Source of the DNA: Methanomassiliicoccaceae archaeon
GTDB taxonomy: Archaea; Thermoplasmatota; Thermoplasmata; Methanomassiliicoccales; Methanomethylophilaceae
Direction of reading: 5' to 3'
Assembly: GCA_031254685.1 (NCBI GenBank)
Contig: JAIRTZ010000035.1
Location: forward strand, 1-6,302
DNA: 6,302 nt
Below, in pieces: positions 1-4,793 of the stretch (the stretch's first letter is position 1; each line of letters begins with the position of its first letter). The position numbers and the translations under genes were made by a program. Under the pieces are notes generated by a model. It was not told the origin of the DNA. It saw only the letters and a list, made by a program, of their open reading frames with translations, and searched no databases.

Positions 1-10
1 TGCGCGAAGT

Positions 11-18
11 TTTATTAA
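11..18 (+). promoter_or_regulatory. TATA box of the tRNA-Lys gene
   Basis: TTTATTAA lies with its centre about 30 bases before the first base of the tRNA, the usual spacing for an archaeal TATA box. A closely similar stretch (TTATTAATG followed by an A-run) recurs at 1001-1015 in front of the tRNA remnant, which supports its being part of a tRNA gene's control region. Confidence 0.6.
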
Positions 19-44
19 TGAAAAGATACTTGAGGCACAAAGAC

Positions 45-121
45 GGGCTTGTAGCTCAGCTAGGTAGAGCGATCGGCTCTTAACCGATCGGTCAAGGGTT
101 CGAATCCCTTCAAGCCCGCCA
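45..121 (+). tRNA. tRNA-Lys (anticodon CUU), CCA encoded
   Basis: The full cloverleaf can be drawn. The acceptor stem GGGCTTG (45-51) pairs with CAAGCCC (111-117). The D arm is GTAGCTCAGC..GAGC. The anticodon stem ATCGG/CCGAT (72-76 with 84-88) encloses the loop CTCTTAA, so the anticodon is CTT (79-81), which reads the lysine codon AAG. The T arm is GGG-TTCGAAT-CCC. G118 is the discriminator base, and CCA (119-121) is encoded in the DNA. No intron is present. The 3' end of this gene resembles the fragment at 1022-1046, so the gene may have served as an integration site. Confidence 0.97.
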
Positions 122-173
122 CCGCTATCAGCCAGATCACTCAATAAAAATTCTATTGTTATGATCGAAATCC

Positions 174-197
174 TCTCAGAACTGAAACGATCTGAGA
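174..197 (-). terminator. Hairpin after the HEPN gene, possible terminator
   Basis: TCTCAGA (174-180) and TCTGAGA (191-197) form a perfect 7-bp stem with a 10-base loop, starting four bases past the stop codon of the minus-strand HEPN gene. Read on the minus strand, a T-rich tract (TTTTTATT, about 144-151) follows some 20 bases later. It also lies between the convergent tRNA and toxin-antitoxin transcripts. A role in termination is inferred only from position; archaeal termination depends mainly on T tracts. Confidence 0.35.
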
Positions 198-200
198 TTA

Positions 201-545
201 TTATTGAATCTCATCCAAAATGTCCCTGCAACTGTTCATGAGTGGCGGAACATAATTCAATACCGTGTGTCTGAACCTTGAGATATTGATCGACGCATAA
301 CCGTGCGCCATTTTATCCCTGAAACCTGCTACGCCCTTCCAGTCTACCTCAGGATATTTCTCTTTAAGTTCAGGCGATATGTCCTTGACACATTGACCCA
401 TCTGTATCATTGAGAATGCACAGCCGTATTGGAAAACGAGATCCTCGCTGAAACTCTCCTCATCATAGCCGTGAGCATTTATGAAGTCCTCAATGTTCTC
501 ACAGTATTACACGATGGACCGAAGCAATAGAATATCACGCTTCAA
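201..545 (-). pseudogene. HEPN-domain toxin (HepT-like), interrupted by an in-frame TAA
   Basis: This is the toxin partner of the nucleotidyltransferase next to it. HepT-family HEPN proteins are RNases, neutralised when MntA adds AMP to the tyrosine of the RX4HXY motif. Read from TTG at 543-545, the protein would be about 114 residues. It opens KRDILLLRSIV, typical of the family, then meets TAA at codon 13 (507-509) and continues in the same frame as YCENIEDFINAHGY and onward to a normal stop. The catalytic motif RDKMAHGY is intact (R76, H81, Y83), followed by the usual C-terminal helix. A single change, for example GAA to TAA, would explain the break. The TTG start is supported by AAGGAT five bases upstream and an 11-base overlap with the antitoxin gene. 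An ATG at codon 46 (408-410) could restart translation, giving 69 residues that keep the active site but lack the first helices. Sequencing error remains possible. Confidence 0.75.
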
Positions 546-852
546 AGACGATCCTTCGGTCACGCAGCATCTCCTCCCTGATCTCCGGGAAATCAAATAC
601 ATCATCTTCACATACAATGTCAACGTCTTTTTTCAGAGCCTCTCGAAGGTCATACATAAATGCCCCTATTCTGAAGAGGTCAAATGTTATCGGAACGTCA
701 ATGCAGAAATCGTAATCGCTGTCCTCTGTGTTGTCTCCGCGCACTCTTGATCCGAACAGATATACTTTCGGTACACCGTAATTTGTAGCGATAGGTGCGA
801 CTATCTTACGCAGCTCTTCAAGCGACGGATGGCATGCACCTTTCTTGTCCAT
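535..852 (-). CDS. MNT-domain nucleotidyltransferase antitoxin (MntA-like)
   Basis: This 105-residue protein belongs to the minimal nucleotidyltransferases of the DNA polymerase beta fold. In the characterised MntA/HepT pair, the MntA member transfers AMP from ATP to a tyrosine of the HEPN toxin and so silences it. The signature GSX10DXD is exact: G34-S35, ten residues, then D46-Y47-D48; D78 in KKDVDIV is the likely third metal-binding acid. The length is normal for the family and the frame is intact. The last 11 bases overlap the start of the HEPN gene, so the two are translationally coupled. No Shine-Dalgarno precedes ATG 850-852, but a TATA-like box lies about 25 bases upstream, suggesting a leaderless mRNA. 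With the toxin broken, this antitoxin may be a leftover or may protect against related toxins elsewhere. Confidence 0.88.
   Translation of the reverse strand: MDKKGACHPSLEELRKIVAPIATNYGVPKVYLFGSRVRGDNTEDSDYDFCIDVPITFDLFRIGAFMYDLREALKKDVDIVCEDDVFDFPEIREEMLRDRRIVFEA
551..556 (-). promoter_or_regulatory. Ribosome binding site that sets the TTG start of the HEPN gene
   Basis: On the minus strand AAGGAT sits inside the antitoxin gene, five bases before TTG at 545-543. It points to TTG as the original start. Translation from there gives the family-typical N-terminus KRDILLL and leads straight into the TAA at 507-509. Confidence 0.55.
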
Positions 853-873
853 GAATCCATATCTCGGTGCAAT

Positions 874-885
874 CTATATTATTTA
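874..885 (-). promoter_or_regulatory. TATA-like box for the antitoxin-toxin operon
   Basis: On the minus strand this reads TAAATAATATAG, centred about 27 bases before the ATG of the nucleotidyltransferase gene. That spacing would place the transcription start at or within a few bases of the ATG, giving a leaderless message, in line with the missing Shine-Dalgarno. Confidence 0.5.
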
Positions 886-941
886 CGCAAAAAAAATGTA
901 TATCCCATTGTTACAAGATATCGACGTTTCTTAAATATAGT

Positions 942-990
942 ATAAATCATTTATGTTTTGCATCAAATTAGTATGAATTATAAATGATTT
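942..990. repeat. Pair of near-palindromic AT-rich motifs, possible operator
   Basis: ATAAATCATTTAT (942-954) is palindromic except at its centre base. ATAAATGATTT (980-990) is the exact reverse complement of the last 11 bases of the first copy, 25 bases away, and also matches its first 11 bases directly at 10 of 11 positions. The pair lies upstream of the toxin-antitoxin promoter and just before the tRNA remnant. It could be a binding site for a regulator or recombinase, or chance in an AT-rich region. Confidence 0.35.
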
Positions 991-1000
991 CAATGAAACC

Positions 1001-1046
1001 TTATTAATGCAAAAATCCATTGGTTTGAATCCCTTCGGGCCCGCCA
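1001..1046 (+). pseudogene. tRNA gene remnant (promoter-like part plus tRNA 3' end)
   Basis: Positions 1022-1046 carry the 3' half of a T arm, a 3' acceptor strand CGGGCCCG and CCA. They match the last 25 bases of the intact tRNA-Lys (97-121) at 22 positions, including an exact GAATCCCTTC. No matching 5' acceptor strand, D arm or anticodon arm precedes it. Instead TTATTAATG plus an A-run (1001-1015) resembles the promoter of the intact gene (12-24) but lies too close to the fragment for a whole tRNA to fit between. Two readings fit: a tRNA gene that lost its body by deletion, or an attachment site left by an element that integrated into a tRNA 3' end. The acceptor strand GGGCCCG suits a tRNA starting CGGGCCC or, with wobble, another lysine-like tRNA, so the parent may not be the copy at 45. 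Confidence 0.7.
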
Positions 1047-1076
1047 GAATTTCTGCCCTCGCAGTTAAGCCCGCTC

Positions 1077-1083
1077 TTTATAA
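1077..1083 (+). promoter_or_regulatory. Candidate TATA box for the fibre-like gene
   Basis: TTTATAA is a good TATA match and would start transcription near 1106, leaving a leader of about 100 bases before ATG 1208. A weaker alternative, ATAGATATAT near 1130-1139, would start near 1162. The sequence does not decide between them. Confidence 0.35.
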
Positions 1084-1207
1084 CTTGGATCGTAACCTGC
1101 GCGACAGTACCGGACCCGCGGACAAAACAATAGATATATGACAACACGATTCATAAGAAAGAGGCTGAGGGCGACGACCCTGAACGCCTGAAAAAGAGGG
1201 ATAAACA

Positions 1208-1891
1208 ATGACTGAGAAAATAACCGTCGTGCGCAGTGCATTGACAGATGCGAGCACGGGAGCAAGCACCGATACCAGCATTTCAGAGCTTGCCGACCGT
1301 ATAATAAATGATATGAGGACGCTCAAGGTCAGATTGGAGGAACTGGAGAGGGGCGCCCCCGTACAGGTCGTATCCATGGCTGAAAACGCCGCCGCGGAAA
1401 ATATAAACAAAGGCACAGCGACCGTGAACGGCGAAAAGCTCACTGACAATTCCGTGCCGGGGTCCAAGCTCATCAACGGTACCGTGGATGCCGCTAAGTT
1501 AGCGTACAACGCCGCCGCGGAAAATATAAACAGTGCCAGAAGCACCGTGCCGGTCAACGGGGCAAAGATCTCCGCTCAATCCGTATCGTATGACAAACTT
1601 CGGATGACCACTCTTACTTCATCCGTGTCCACAATAGCCCCGGGGATCAAATCCACCATCTTCACTGTGCGGCTTACTCCCTCTGCTGTCGCCAGACCGA
1701 TAACTGTGCATTACTACTCGCCTGATGCGGACACGAGCATATACGACTCGGCCGCGCAGCCTGATTACCCGTTCGGCTATCACACTGTATATAAACTGCC
1801 CACGGGCCCTGATTATCAGGTTGTGGTCAATGTGCGCAATTCGAGTCTCAAACCGGTCAAAGTAGTTGCTTGTGTCAGCTATTGGGAATGA
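1208..1891 (+). CDS. Fibre-like repeat protein of unknown function
   Basis: I do not recognise this 227-residue protein as a named family, but its build resembles viral tail-fibre or spike proteins. Residues 24-48 (ISELADRIINDMRTLKVRLEELER) look like a short coiled coil. Residues 58-131 are low-complexity repeats rich in NG, GSKL, AKL and NSV, the style of trimeric beta-structured fibre shafts. Two units starting at N60 and N101 share NAAAENIN, then VNGxK and SV. Residues 132-227 are rich in alternating hydrophobic and aromatic residues and look like a beta-rich head domain ending in SYWE. There is no signal peptide or membrane segment. The start is supported by GAGGG at 1196-1200, seven bases before ATG. 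No other viral structural gene is visible nearby; the gene stands 160 bases from a tRNA remnant, which suits the remains of an integrated element. A cellular adhesin-like role is also possible. Confidence 0.75.
   Translation: MTEKITVVRSALTDASTGASTDTSISELADRIINDMRTLKVRLEELERGAPVQVVSMAENAAAENINKGTATVNGEKLTDNSVPGSKLINGTVDAAKLAYNAAAENINSARSTVPVNGAKISAQSVSYDKLRMTTLTSSVSTIAPGIKSTIFTVRLTPSAVARPITVHYYSPDADTSIYDSAAQPDYPFGYHTVYKLPTGPDYQVVVNVRNSSLKPVKVVACVSYWE
1385..1532 (+). repeat. Exact 25-base direct repeat inside the fibre-like gene
   Basis: Positions 1385-1409 and 1508-1532 are identical over 25 bases and lie 123 bases apart, exactly 41 codons, so the reading frame is kept. Both encode NAAAENIN plus the first base of the next codon. 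The flanking sequence has diverged, so identity at the DNA level suggests a fairly recent duplication or gene conversion of this unit. Confidence 0.9.
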
Positions 1892-1965
1892 TCTCTGTGA
1901 TGATGCGCCGAAACAAATTCCAAAGATGAAAAATGAATAGAAAGGAGTCATCAGTATCGACAAAA

Positions 1966-1973
1966 AGAGGAGA
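1966..1973 (+). promoter_or_regulatory. Ribosome binding site of the first flavoprotein gene
   Basis: AGAGGAGA lies eight bases before ATG 1982 and is the strongest Shine-Dalgarno match in this half of the window, fixing the start. Another purine-rich AAAGGAG at 1940-1946 has no start codon at a useful distance. Confidence 0.6.
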
Positions 1974-1981
1974 CCGTAGAA

Positions 1982-2416
1982 ATGGATCAGGACGTCATTA
2001 AAAAAGCAGGAGAGATCATCGCCGCGAAGACCGGCTACATCGGCGGCGGCATGGAAGGTCATGCGACCCTCGCCCTCATCGATGAGAACGGATATCCCAC
2101 GGCATCCACGCTCACGATCGCAAAGGCGGACGGCATCAGATGGCTTACGTTCAACACCTCGCTGAGCAGGGATTCCGTTAAACGTATCAAAAGATGCGAT
2201 CGCGCGAGCGTGTGCGTCAACAGCAGCACGTACAACATAACCCTTGTCGGCAAGGTTGAAATATTGACCGATGCGAAAACAAAGAAGGATATGTGGTTCC
2301 CGGTCATGAAAGGACAATGGAGCGGCCCCGACGATCCGGAATATTGCGTTCTTCGCTTTACAACGGAACGTTACAGCCTGTTCGTCGATTACAAAGAAGT
2401 GAAGGGGACGCTGTAA
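1982..2416 (+). CDS. Pyridoxamine 5'-phosphate oxidase-like split-barrel flavoprotein
   Basis: At 144 residues it has the length and pattern of the pyridoxamine 5'-phosphate oxidase-like (general stress protein 26 type) FMN-binding split-barrel proteins. An N-terminal helix (residues 1-17) is followed by the barrel strands GHATLALIDENGYPTASTL (26-44) and GIRWLTFNTSLSRDSVKRIKRCDRASVCV (51-79), where the family usually contacts the flavin phosphate, then ITLVGKVEILTD (86-97). Such proteins bind FMN, F420 or heme as dimers; true PNP oxidase activity cannot be claimed from this sequence. It is probably cytoplasmic. A transglutaminase-like gene begins 23 bases after its stop, so they are likely cotranscribed. 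The start is fixed by the strong ribosome binding site at 1966-1973. It is only distantly similar to the second split-barrel protein at 5370. Confidence 0.82.
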   Translation: MDQDVIKKAGEIIAAKTGYIGGGMEGHATLALIDENGYPTASTLTIAKADGIRWLTFNTSLSRDSVKRIKRCDRASVCVNSSTYNITLVGKVEILTDAKTKKDMWFPVMKGQWSGPDDPEYCVLRFTTERYSLFVDYKEVKGTL

Positions 2417-2439
2417 GAGAGAAAAAAGTTACTTCGGAG

Positions 2440-3099
2440 ATGACGGCGGACGAACGGTTAAACATCAAAAGATACATCACGGATCGGTTGAATGTCATGG
2501 TGAAACTCATTCAGAAGAGCACAGAGATGAACGACTATCTGAGTTCGAACAGATACATCGATCTTTCCGATCCGTCGATACAGCGGAAGGCAAAAGAATT
2601 GTTCGTATCGCCGTCCTCTGAAAATGAGAAGATAAAGACGGCGTTCGAATTCGTTCGCGATGGGATCAAACATTCCCGCGATATCGACAGTGAGATCGTA
2701 ACGGTGTCCGCCTCCGATGCGCTGAGGCACGGGGAAGGGATATGTTTGTCGAAATCCTTGCTTTTGGCCGCATTGTTACGATACGAAGGCATACCGGCGG
2801 GACTGTGCTATCAGCGGCTGGCATCGAACGACACGCCCACCGGATACATAATACACGGACTGAACGCCGTCTTCCTTTCATCGGAAAATAAATGGATACG
2901 CCTGGACGCCAGAGGGAATAAACCCGGCGTTGACGCCCAATTCTCCGTCGCCGAGGAGAGGATCGCCTTTCCCGTCAAAGCAGAACGCGGTGAGACCGAT
3001 CTTCCGGCGATATACGCGGATCCCCCTTCGTCGGTGATGGAGGCGTGGGCGAAATGCAGAAGCCATCGGGAATACCGCTTCGACACCGCCGAATTATAA
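2440..3099 (+). CDS. Transglutaminase-like domain protein
   Basis: This 219-residue protein carries the papain-fold transglutaminase-like core. The likely catalytic triad is C102 in HGEGICLSKS, H139 in YIIHGLNAVF and D156 in WIRLDARGN, in the order and spacing of the family. The stretch AALLRYEGIPAGLCYQRL after the cysteine is also typical of this group. Members are cysteine proteases or amide-bond enzymes of mostly unknown substrate. There is no signal peptide or membrane segment, so it is probably cytoplasmic. The frame stays open upstream into the preceding gene, but ATG 2440 gives the best N-terminus; no well-spaced Shine-Dalgarno is visible there (GGAG touches the ATG), and ATG 2527 is an alternative that starts right before the conserved NDYL. 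The 23-base gap from the flavoprotein gene suggests one operon. Confidence 0.82.
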   Translation: MTADERLNIKRYITDRLNVMVKLIQKSTEMNDYLSSNRYIDLSDPSIQRKAKELFVSPSSENEKIKTAFEFVRDGIKHSRDIDSEIVTVSASDALRHGEGICLSKSLLLAALLRYEGIPAGLCYQRLASNDTPTGYIIHGLNAVFLSSENKWIRLDARGNKPGVDAQFSVAEERIAFPVKAERGETDLPAIYADPPSSVMEAWAKCRSHREYRFDTAEL

Positions 3100-3111
3100 A
3101 ATGCGCCGACC

Positions 3112-3140
3112 GATTGTTTTAACAGCGGAAAATGCGCTGT
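3112..3140 (+). terminator. T-rich tract with adjoining hairpin, possible terminator
   Basis: GATTGTTTT (3112-3120) follows the transglutaminase-like gene by 12 bases and is directly followed by a hairpin, ACAGCG (3122-3127) with CGCTGT (3135-3140), loop of 7. The T tract before rather than after the stem is unlike a bacterial terminator; a termination role is inferred from its place between two transcription units. Confidence 0.3.
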
Positions 3141-3155
3141 GACCGCGAGGATAAC

Positions 3156-3293
3156 ATGGCCGGACACAGTATCTGTCCGAGCTCAAAAGATGGAAGAAGT
3201 GAGAACGGGAGCGGGACCCGGTACGGACCCGGAGACGGCCGCATCCTGCCGATCGTTCCCCATCATCCTAAAATAGACGGATGTGTTCGCTGA
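3156..3293 (+). CDS. Possible 45-residue small protein or leader ORF before pheA
   Basis: ATG 3156 is preceded by GAGGAT (3146-3151) at a good distance and opens a 45-codon frame ending TGA at 3291-3293, six bases before the first possible start of pheA. The product begins MAGHSICPSSK and ends IDGCVR; it is rich in Gly, Ser and Pro, with no recognisable domain. It contains no phenylalanine, so it is not a classical attenuator peptide. A hairpin, CGGACA (3161-3166) with TGTCCG (3174-3179), lies near its start. The frame may be chance in a GC-rich stretch, and the probable pheA promoter lies inside it. Confidence 0.28.
   Translation: MAGHSICPSSKDGRSENGSGTRYGPGDGRILPIVPHHPKIDGCVR
3268..3276 (+). 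promoter_or_regulatory. Candidate TATA box of pheA
   Basis: CTAAAATAG is centred about 28 bases before GTG 3300 and 40 before ATG 3312. Transcription would begin at or near 3298, giving either a leaderless GTG message or one with a leader of about a dozen bases. Two direct copies of GGACCCGG (3214-3221 and 3225-3232), spaced 11 bases start to start, lie some 40 bases upstream and could be a regulator site. Confidence 0.45.
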
Positions 3294-3311
3294 ATCCGAG
3301 TGGTCGACGAA

Positions 3312-4181
3312 ATGAGAAGGATCGCATACCTCGGGCCGGAGAACAGTTACTCGTTCCTTGCGGCGAAGCGCATAGCGCATCACAGCGATGTGCTCGCGGA
3401 CATGCCGTCATTCACCGACGTGCTTGAAAGCGTTCGTGACAAACGCGCGGACATCGCCGTGATACCGATGGAGAACTCCGTCGAGGGGAACGTGAACGAG
3501 GTGGCGGACTGCCTGATCTTCGGCGACGATAAAAGACCGCTTTACATCAACGCCGAATTCGTGCTTGTGATCGAGAACCATCTCATAATGAGGAAGGACG
3601 CCGACCCGAACGGGATAAGAACGATCGTCACGCATTGGCAGCCGTACGCGCAGTGCAGGCAGACGCTGAAACGTATGCTGCCGAACGCGAGGATCGTTTT
3701 CGCGGAGAGCACATCCGCCGCCGTCGGAAGCATCTCCGATAACGTTACGGCGGCCATCGGCGGCAAACAGCTTGCATCGGAACCGTATAAGATATCGGAC
3801 AGCGTCATCAATGACAACAAGGACAACTGCACCCGTTTCGCAGTTCTTTCAAGGAACGATTTCCCGGATATGAAGAACAATAAGCTGACGATCGTTTTTG
3901 AGGCGGAGAACAAGCCCGGCGGACTTTTGAGACTGCTGGAGATAATCAATGTGTTCGGGATGAACATGACCCGTCTTGAGTCGCGTCCTCATAAATCCAT
4001 TCTCGGACGTTATGTGTTCATCGCGGACATCTCCGGGAATGTCTTGGATAACTCCACATCGTCCGCCCTGGAGCTCATGAGACGGAGCACCGCCCATTAC
4101 AAGTATCTGGGCTGTTACGAGGAGAATTCGGTGATACACAGCGGCACATCGGAGCGTATCGGCGCGGAATGGCCGGCGTGA
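3312..4181 (+). CDS. pheA: Prephenate dehydratase with ACT domain
   Basis: PheA converts prephenate to phenylpyruvate with loss of water and CO2, the committed step to phenylalanine, in the cytoplasm. From ATG 3312 the protein has 289 residues, normal for the stand-alone enzyme; there is no fused chorismate mutase. The catalytic part (about 1-180) shows IAYLGPENSYS at the start, then IPMENSVEGNV, HWQPYAQCR, and the essential TRF in NCTRFAVLSR (174-176). The ACT regulatory domain (about 190-270) has PGGLLRLLEIINVFG and ESRP (223-226), the parts that bind phenylalanine for feedback inhibition; the usual GALV is GGLL here. The frame extends to GTG 3300, which would add four residues and could be a leaderless start; ATG fits the family N-terminus better. 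No other aromatic-pathway gene is adjacent. Confidence 0.95.
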   Translation: MRRIAYLGPENSYSFLAAKRIAHHSDVLADMPSFTDVLESVRDKRADIAVIPMENSVEGNVNEVADCLIFGDDKRPLYINAEFVLVIENHLIMRKDADPNGIRTIVTHWQPYAQCRQTLKRMLPNARIVFAESTSAAVGSISDNVTAAIGGKQLASEPYKISDSVINDNKDNCTRFAVLSRNDFPDMKNNKLTIVFEAENKPGGLLRLLEIINVFGMNMTRLESRPHKSILGRYVFIADISGNVLDNSTSSALELMRRSTAHYKYLGCYEENSVIHSGTSERIGAEWPA

Positions 4182-4195
4182 CGCATTCGATACGA

Positions 4196-4201
4196 TTTAA
4201 A
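4196..4201 (+). promoter_or_regulatory. Candidate TATA box of the acetyltransferase gene
   Basis: TTTAAA in the context CGATTTAAAGACC is centred about 28 bases before GTG 4226, the spacing expected if transcription starts at that codon. This supports a leaderless GTG start over the upstream ATG 4169, which overlaps the end of pheA. Confidence 0.4.
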
Positions 4202-4225
4202 GACCGGAGAGCATATCGGGGCTCG

Positions 4226-4705
4226 GTGTTAAGATTGGAGATAATCAGAGCCTGCAAGGACGACCTGCCGGAGATACTCATTCTGCAGAGGCTCGCCTTT
4301 TATCGGGTCGGGCTGCGCTATAACGACCCGGACACGCCGCCTCTCCCGCAGACGCTGGACGAGCTTGTTGAGGAATCCGACGGGCAGGTGTTCCTCAAGG
4401 CTGTGCAGGACGGAAAGATCATCGGCGCCATCAGAGGCAAAGATAACGGAAATTCGTGCCGCATAAGCAAAGTGATGGTGCATCCGGACCATCAGGACCG
4501 CGGCATAGGACGGAAGCTCGTGAACGCCATCGAAAAAGAATTCAACGTACCGATGTTCGATCTCAGGACGGGGCATTTGGACGAAGTTACGATCTCGCTT
4601 TACAAAAAGTTGGGTTATGTTCTCACCGGAGAGAAGGAACAGATAACCGAAACGTTATGGTTCGTCCGCATGAAAAAGGAAATGCCCGGCCGCGGCGGGA
4701 AGTGA
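4226..4705 (+). CDS. GNAT-family N-acetyltransferase
   Basis: The protein has 159 residues from GTG 4226. It begins LEIIRACKDDLPEILILQRLAF, the usual first strand and helix of GNAT enzymes. The acetyl-CoA site is motif A: ISKVMVHPDHQDRGIGRKLV, with Q90-D-R-G93-I-G95 as the pyrophosphate loop. Near the end, SLYKKLGYVLTGE (125-136) is the standard motif B region. It probably moves an acetyl group from acetyl-CoA to an amine; the acceptor cannot be told. The frame stays open to ATG 4169, which would add 19 residues (MAGVTHSIRFKDRRAYRGS) unlike the family and overlap pheA by 13 bases. GTG 4226 is preferred because of the TATA box at 4196 and a GGGG at 4218-4221; TTG 4235 is another option. Confidence 0.87.
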   Translation: MLRLEIIRACKDDLPEILILQRLAFYRVGLRYNDPDTPPLPQTLDELVEESDGQVFLKAVQDGKIIGAIRGKDNGNSCRISKVMVHPDHQDRGIGRKLVNAIEKEFNVPMFDLRTGHLDEVTISLYKKLGYVLTGEKEQITETLWFVRMKKEMPGRGGK

Positions 4706-4729
4706 ATTCCTTCGGCACAGACATGAATG

Positions 4730-4738
4730 TTTTTATAC
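4730..4738 (+). promoter_or_regulatory. Candidate TATA box of the GtrA-family gene
   Basis: TTTTTATAC lies 24 bases after the stop of the acetyltransferase gene. Transcription would begin near 4760, inside the palindromic block at 4754-4775, leaving a leader of roughly 34 bases before ATG 4794. Confidence 0.5.
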
Positions 4739-4753
4739 GGACTTGCACTCTTT

Positions 4754-4775
4754 GCCGTGCACGGCCCGCGGCCGT
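4754..4775. promoter_or_regulatory. Two overlapping GC-rich palindromes at the expected transcription start
   Basis: GCCGTGCACGGC (4754-4765) is a perfect 12-base palindrome. It overlaps ACGGCC-CGC-GGCCGT (4761-4775), a 6-bp inverted repeat with a 3-base centre. Together they sit 16-45 bases downstream of the TATA box, where a bound repressor would block initiation or the early transcript would fold into a hairpin. Function is inferred from position and symmetry. Confidence 0.4.
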
Positions 4776-4793
4776 TCTCGGGCACGGATCTTT

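Larger units (their letters stand above)
853..1207. other. AT-rich gene-free stretch with promoter, near-palindromes and tRNA remnant
   Basis: No convincing gene is seen in these 355 bases. In order, the stretch holds the leftward promoter of the toxin-antitoxin pair (874-885), two near-palindromic ATAAAT-type motifs (942-954 and 980-990), a tRNA-gene remnant (1001-1046) and candidate TATA boxes for the rightward gene at 1208. The first 190 bases are visibly richer in A and T than the sequence to the right of the remnant. Confidence 0.6.

Noticed and set aside
507..509. Pyrrolysine insertion to explain the stop in the HEPN gene
   Set aside because: The codon is TAA; pyrrolysine is decoded only at TAG.
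481..750. 89-codon plus-strand frame across the toxin-antitoxin genes
   Set aside because: It is antisense to the nucleotidyltransferase with its exact GSX10DXD motif and to the HEPN start; its own product has no recognisable features.
122..1020. CRISPR array
   Set aside because: The short repeats here are not regularly spaced and do not occur more than twice.
1061..1075. TTAAGCCCGCTC, resembling another tRNA 3' end
   Set aside because: Only about nine bases match the tRNA-Lys acceptor strand and no T arm precedes it, so it is not convincing as a further remnant.
1138..1191. 17-codon frame MTTRFIRKRLRATTLNA before the fibre-like gene
   Set aside because: It has no Shine-Dalgarno, its ATG lies inside a TATA-like stretch, and it is short enough to be chance. 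It is strongly basic, so a look in relatives would not be wasted.
1078..1557. 159-codon minus-strand frame with hydrophobic, membrane-like content
   Set aside because: It lies opposite the repeat gene at 1208. Its hydrophobic Ala/Phe/Leu stretches are the antisense of the repeats' codons, and no start signal supports it.
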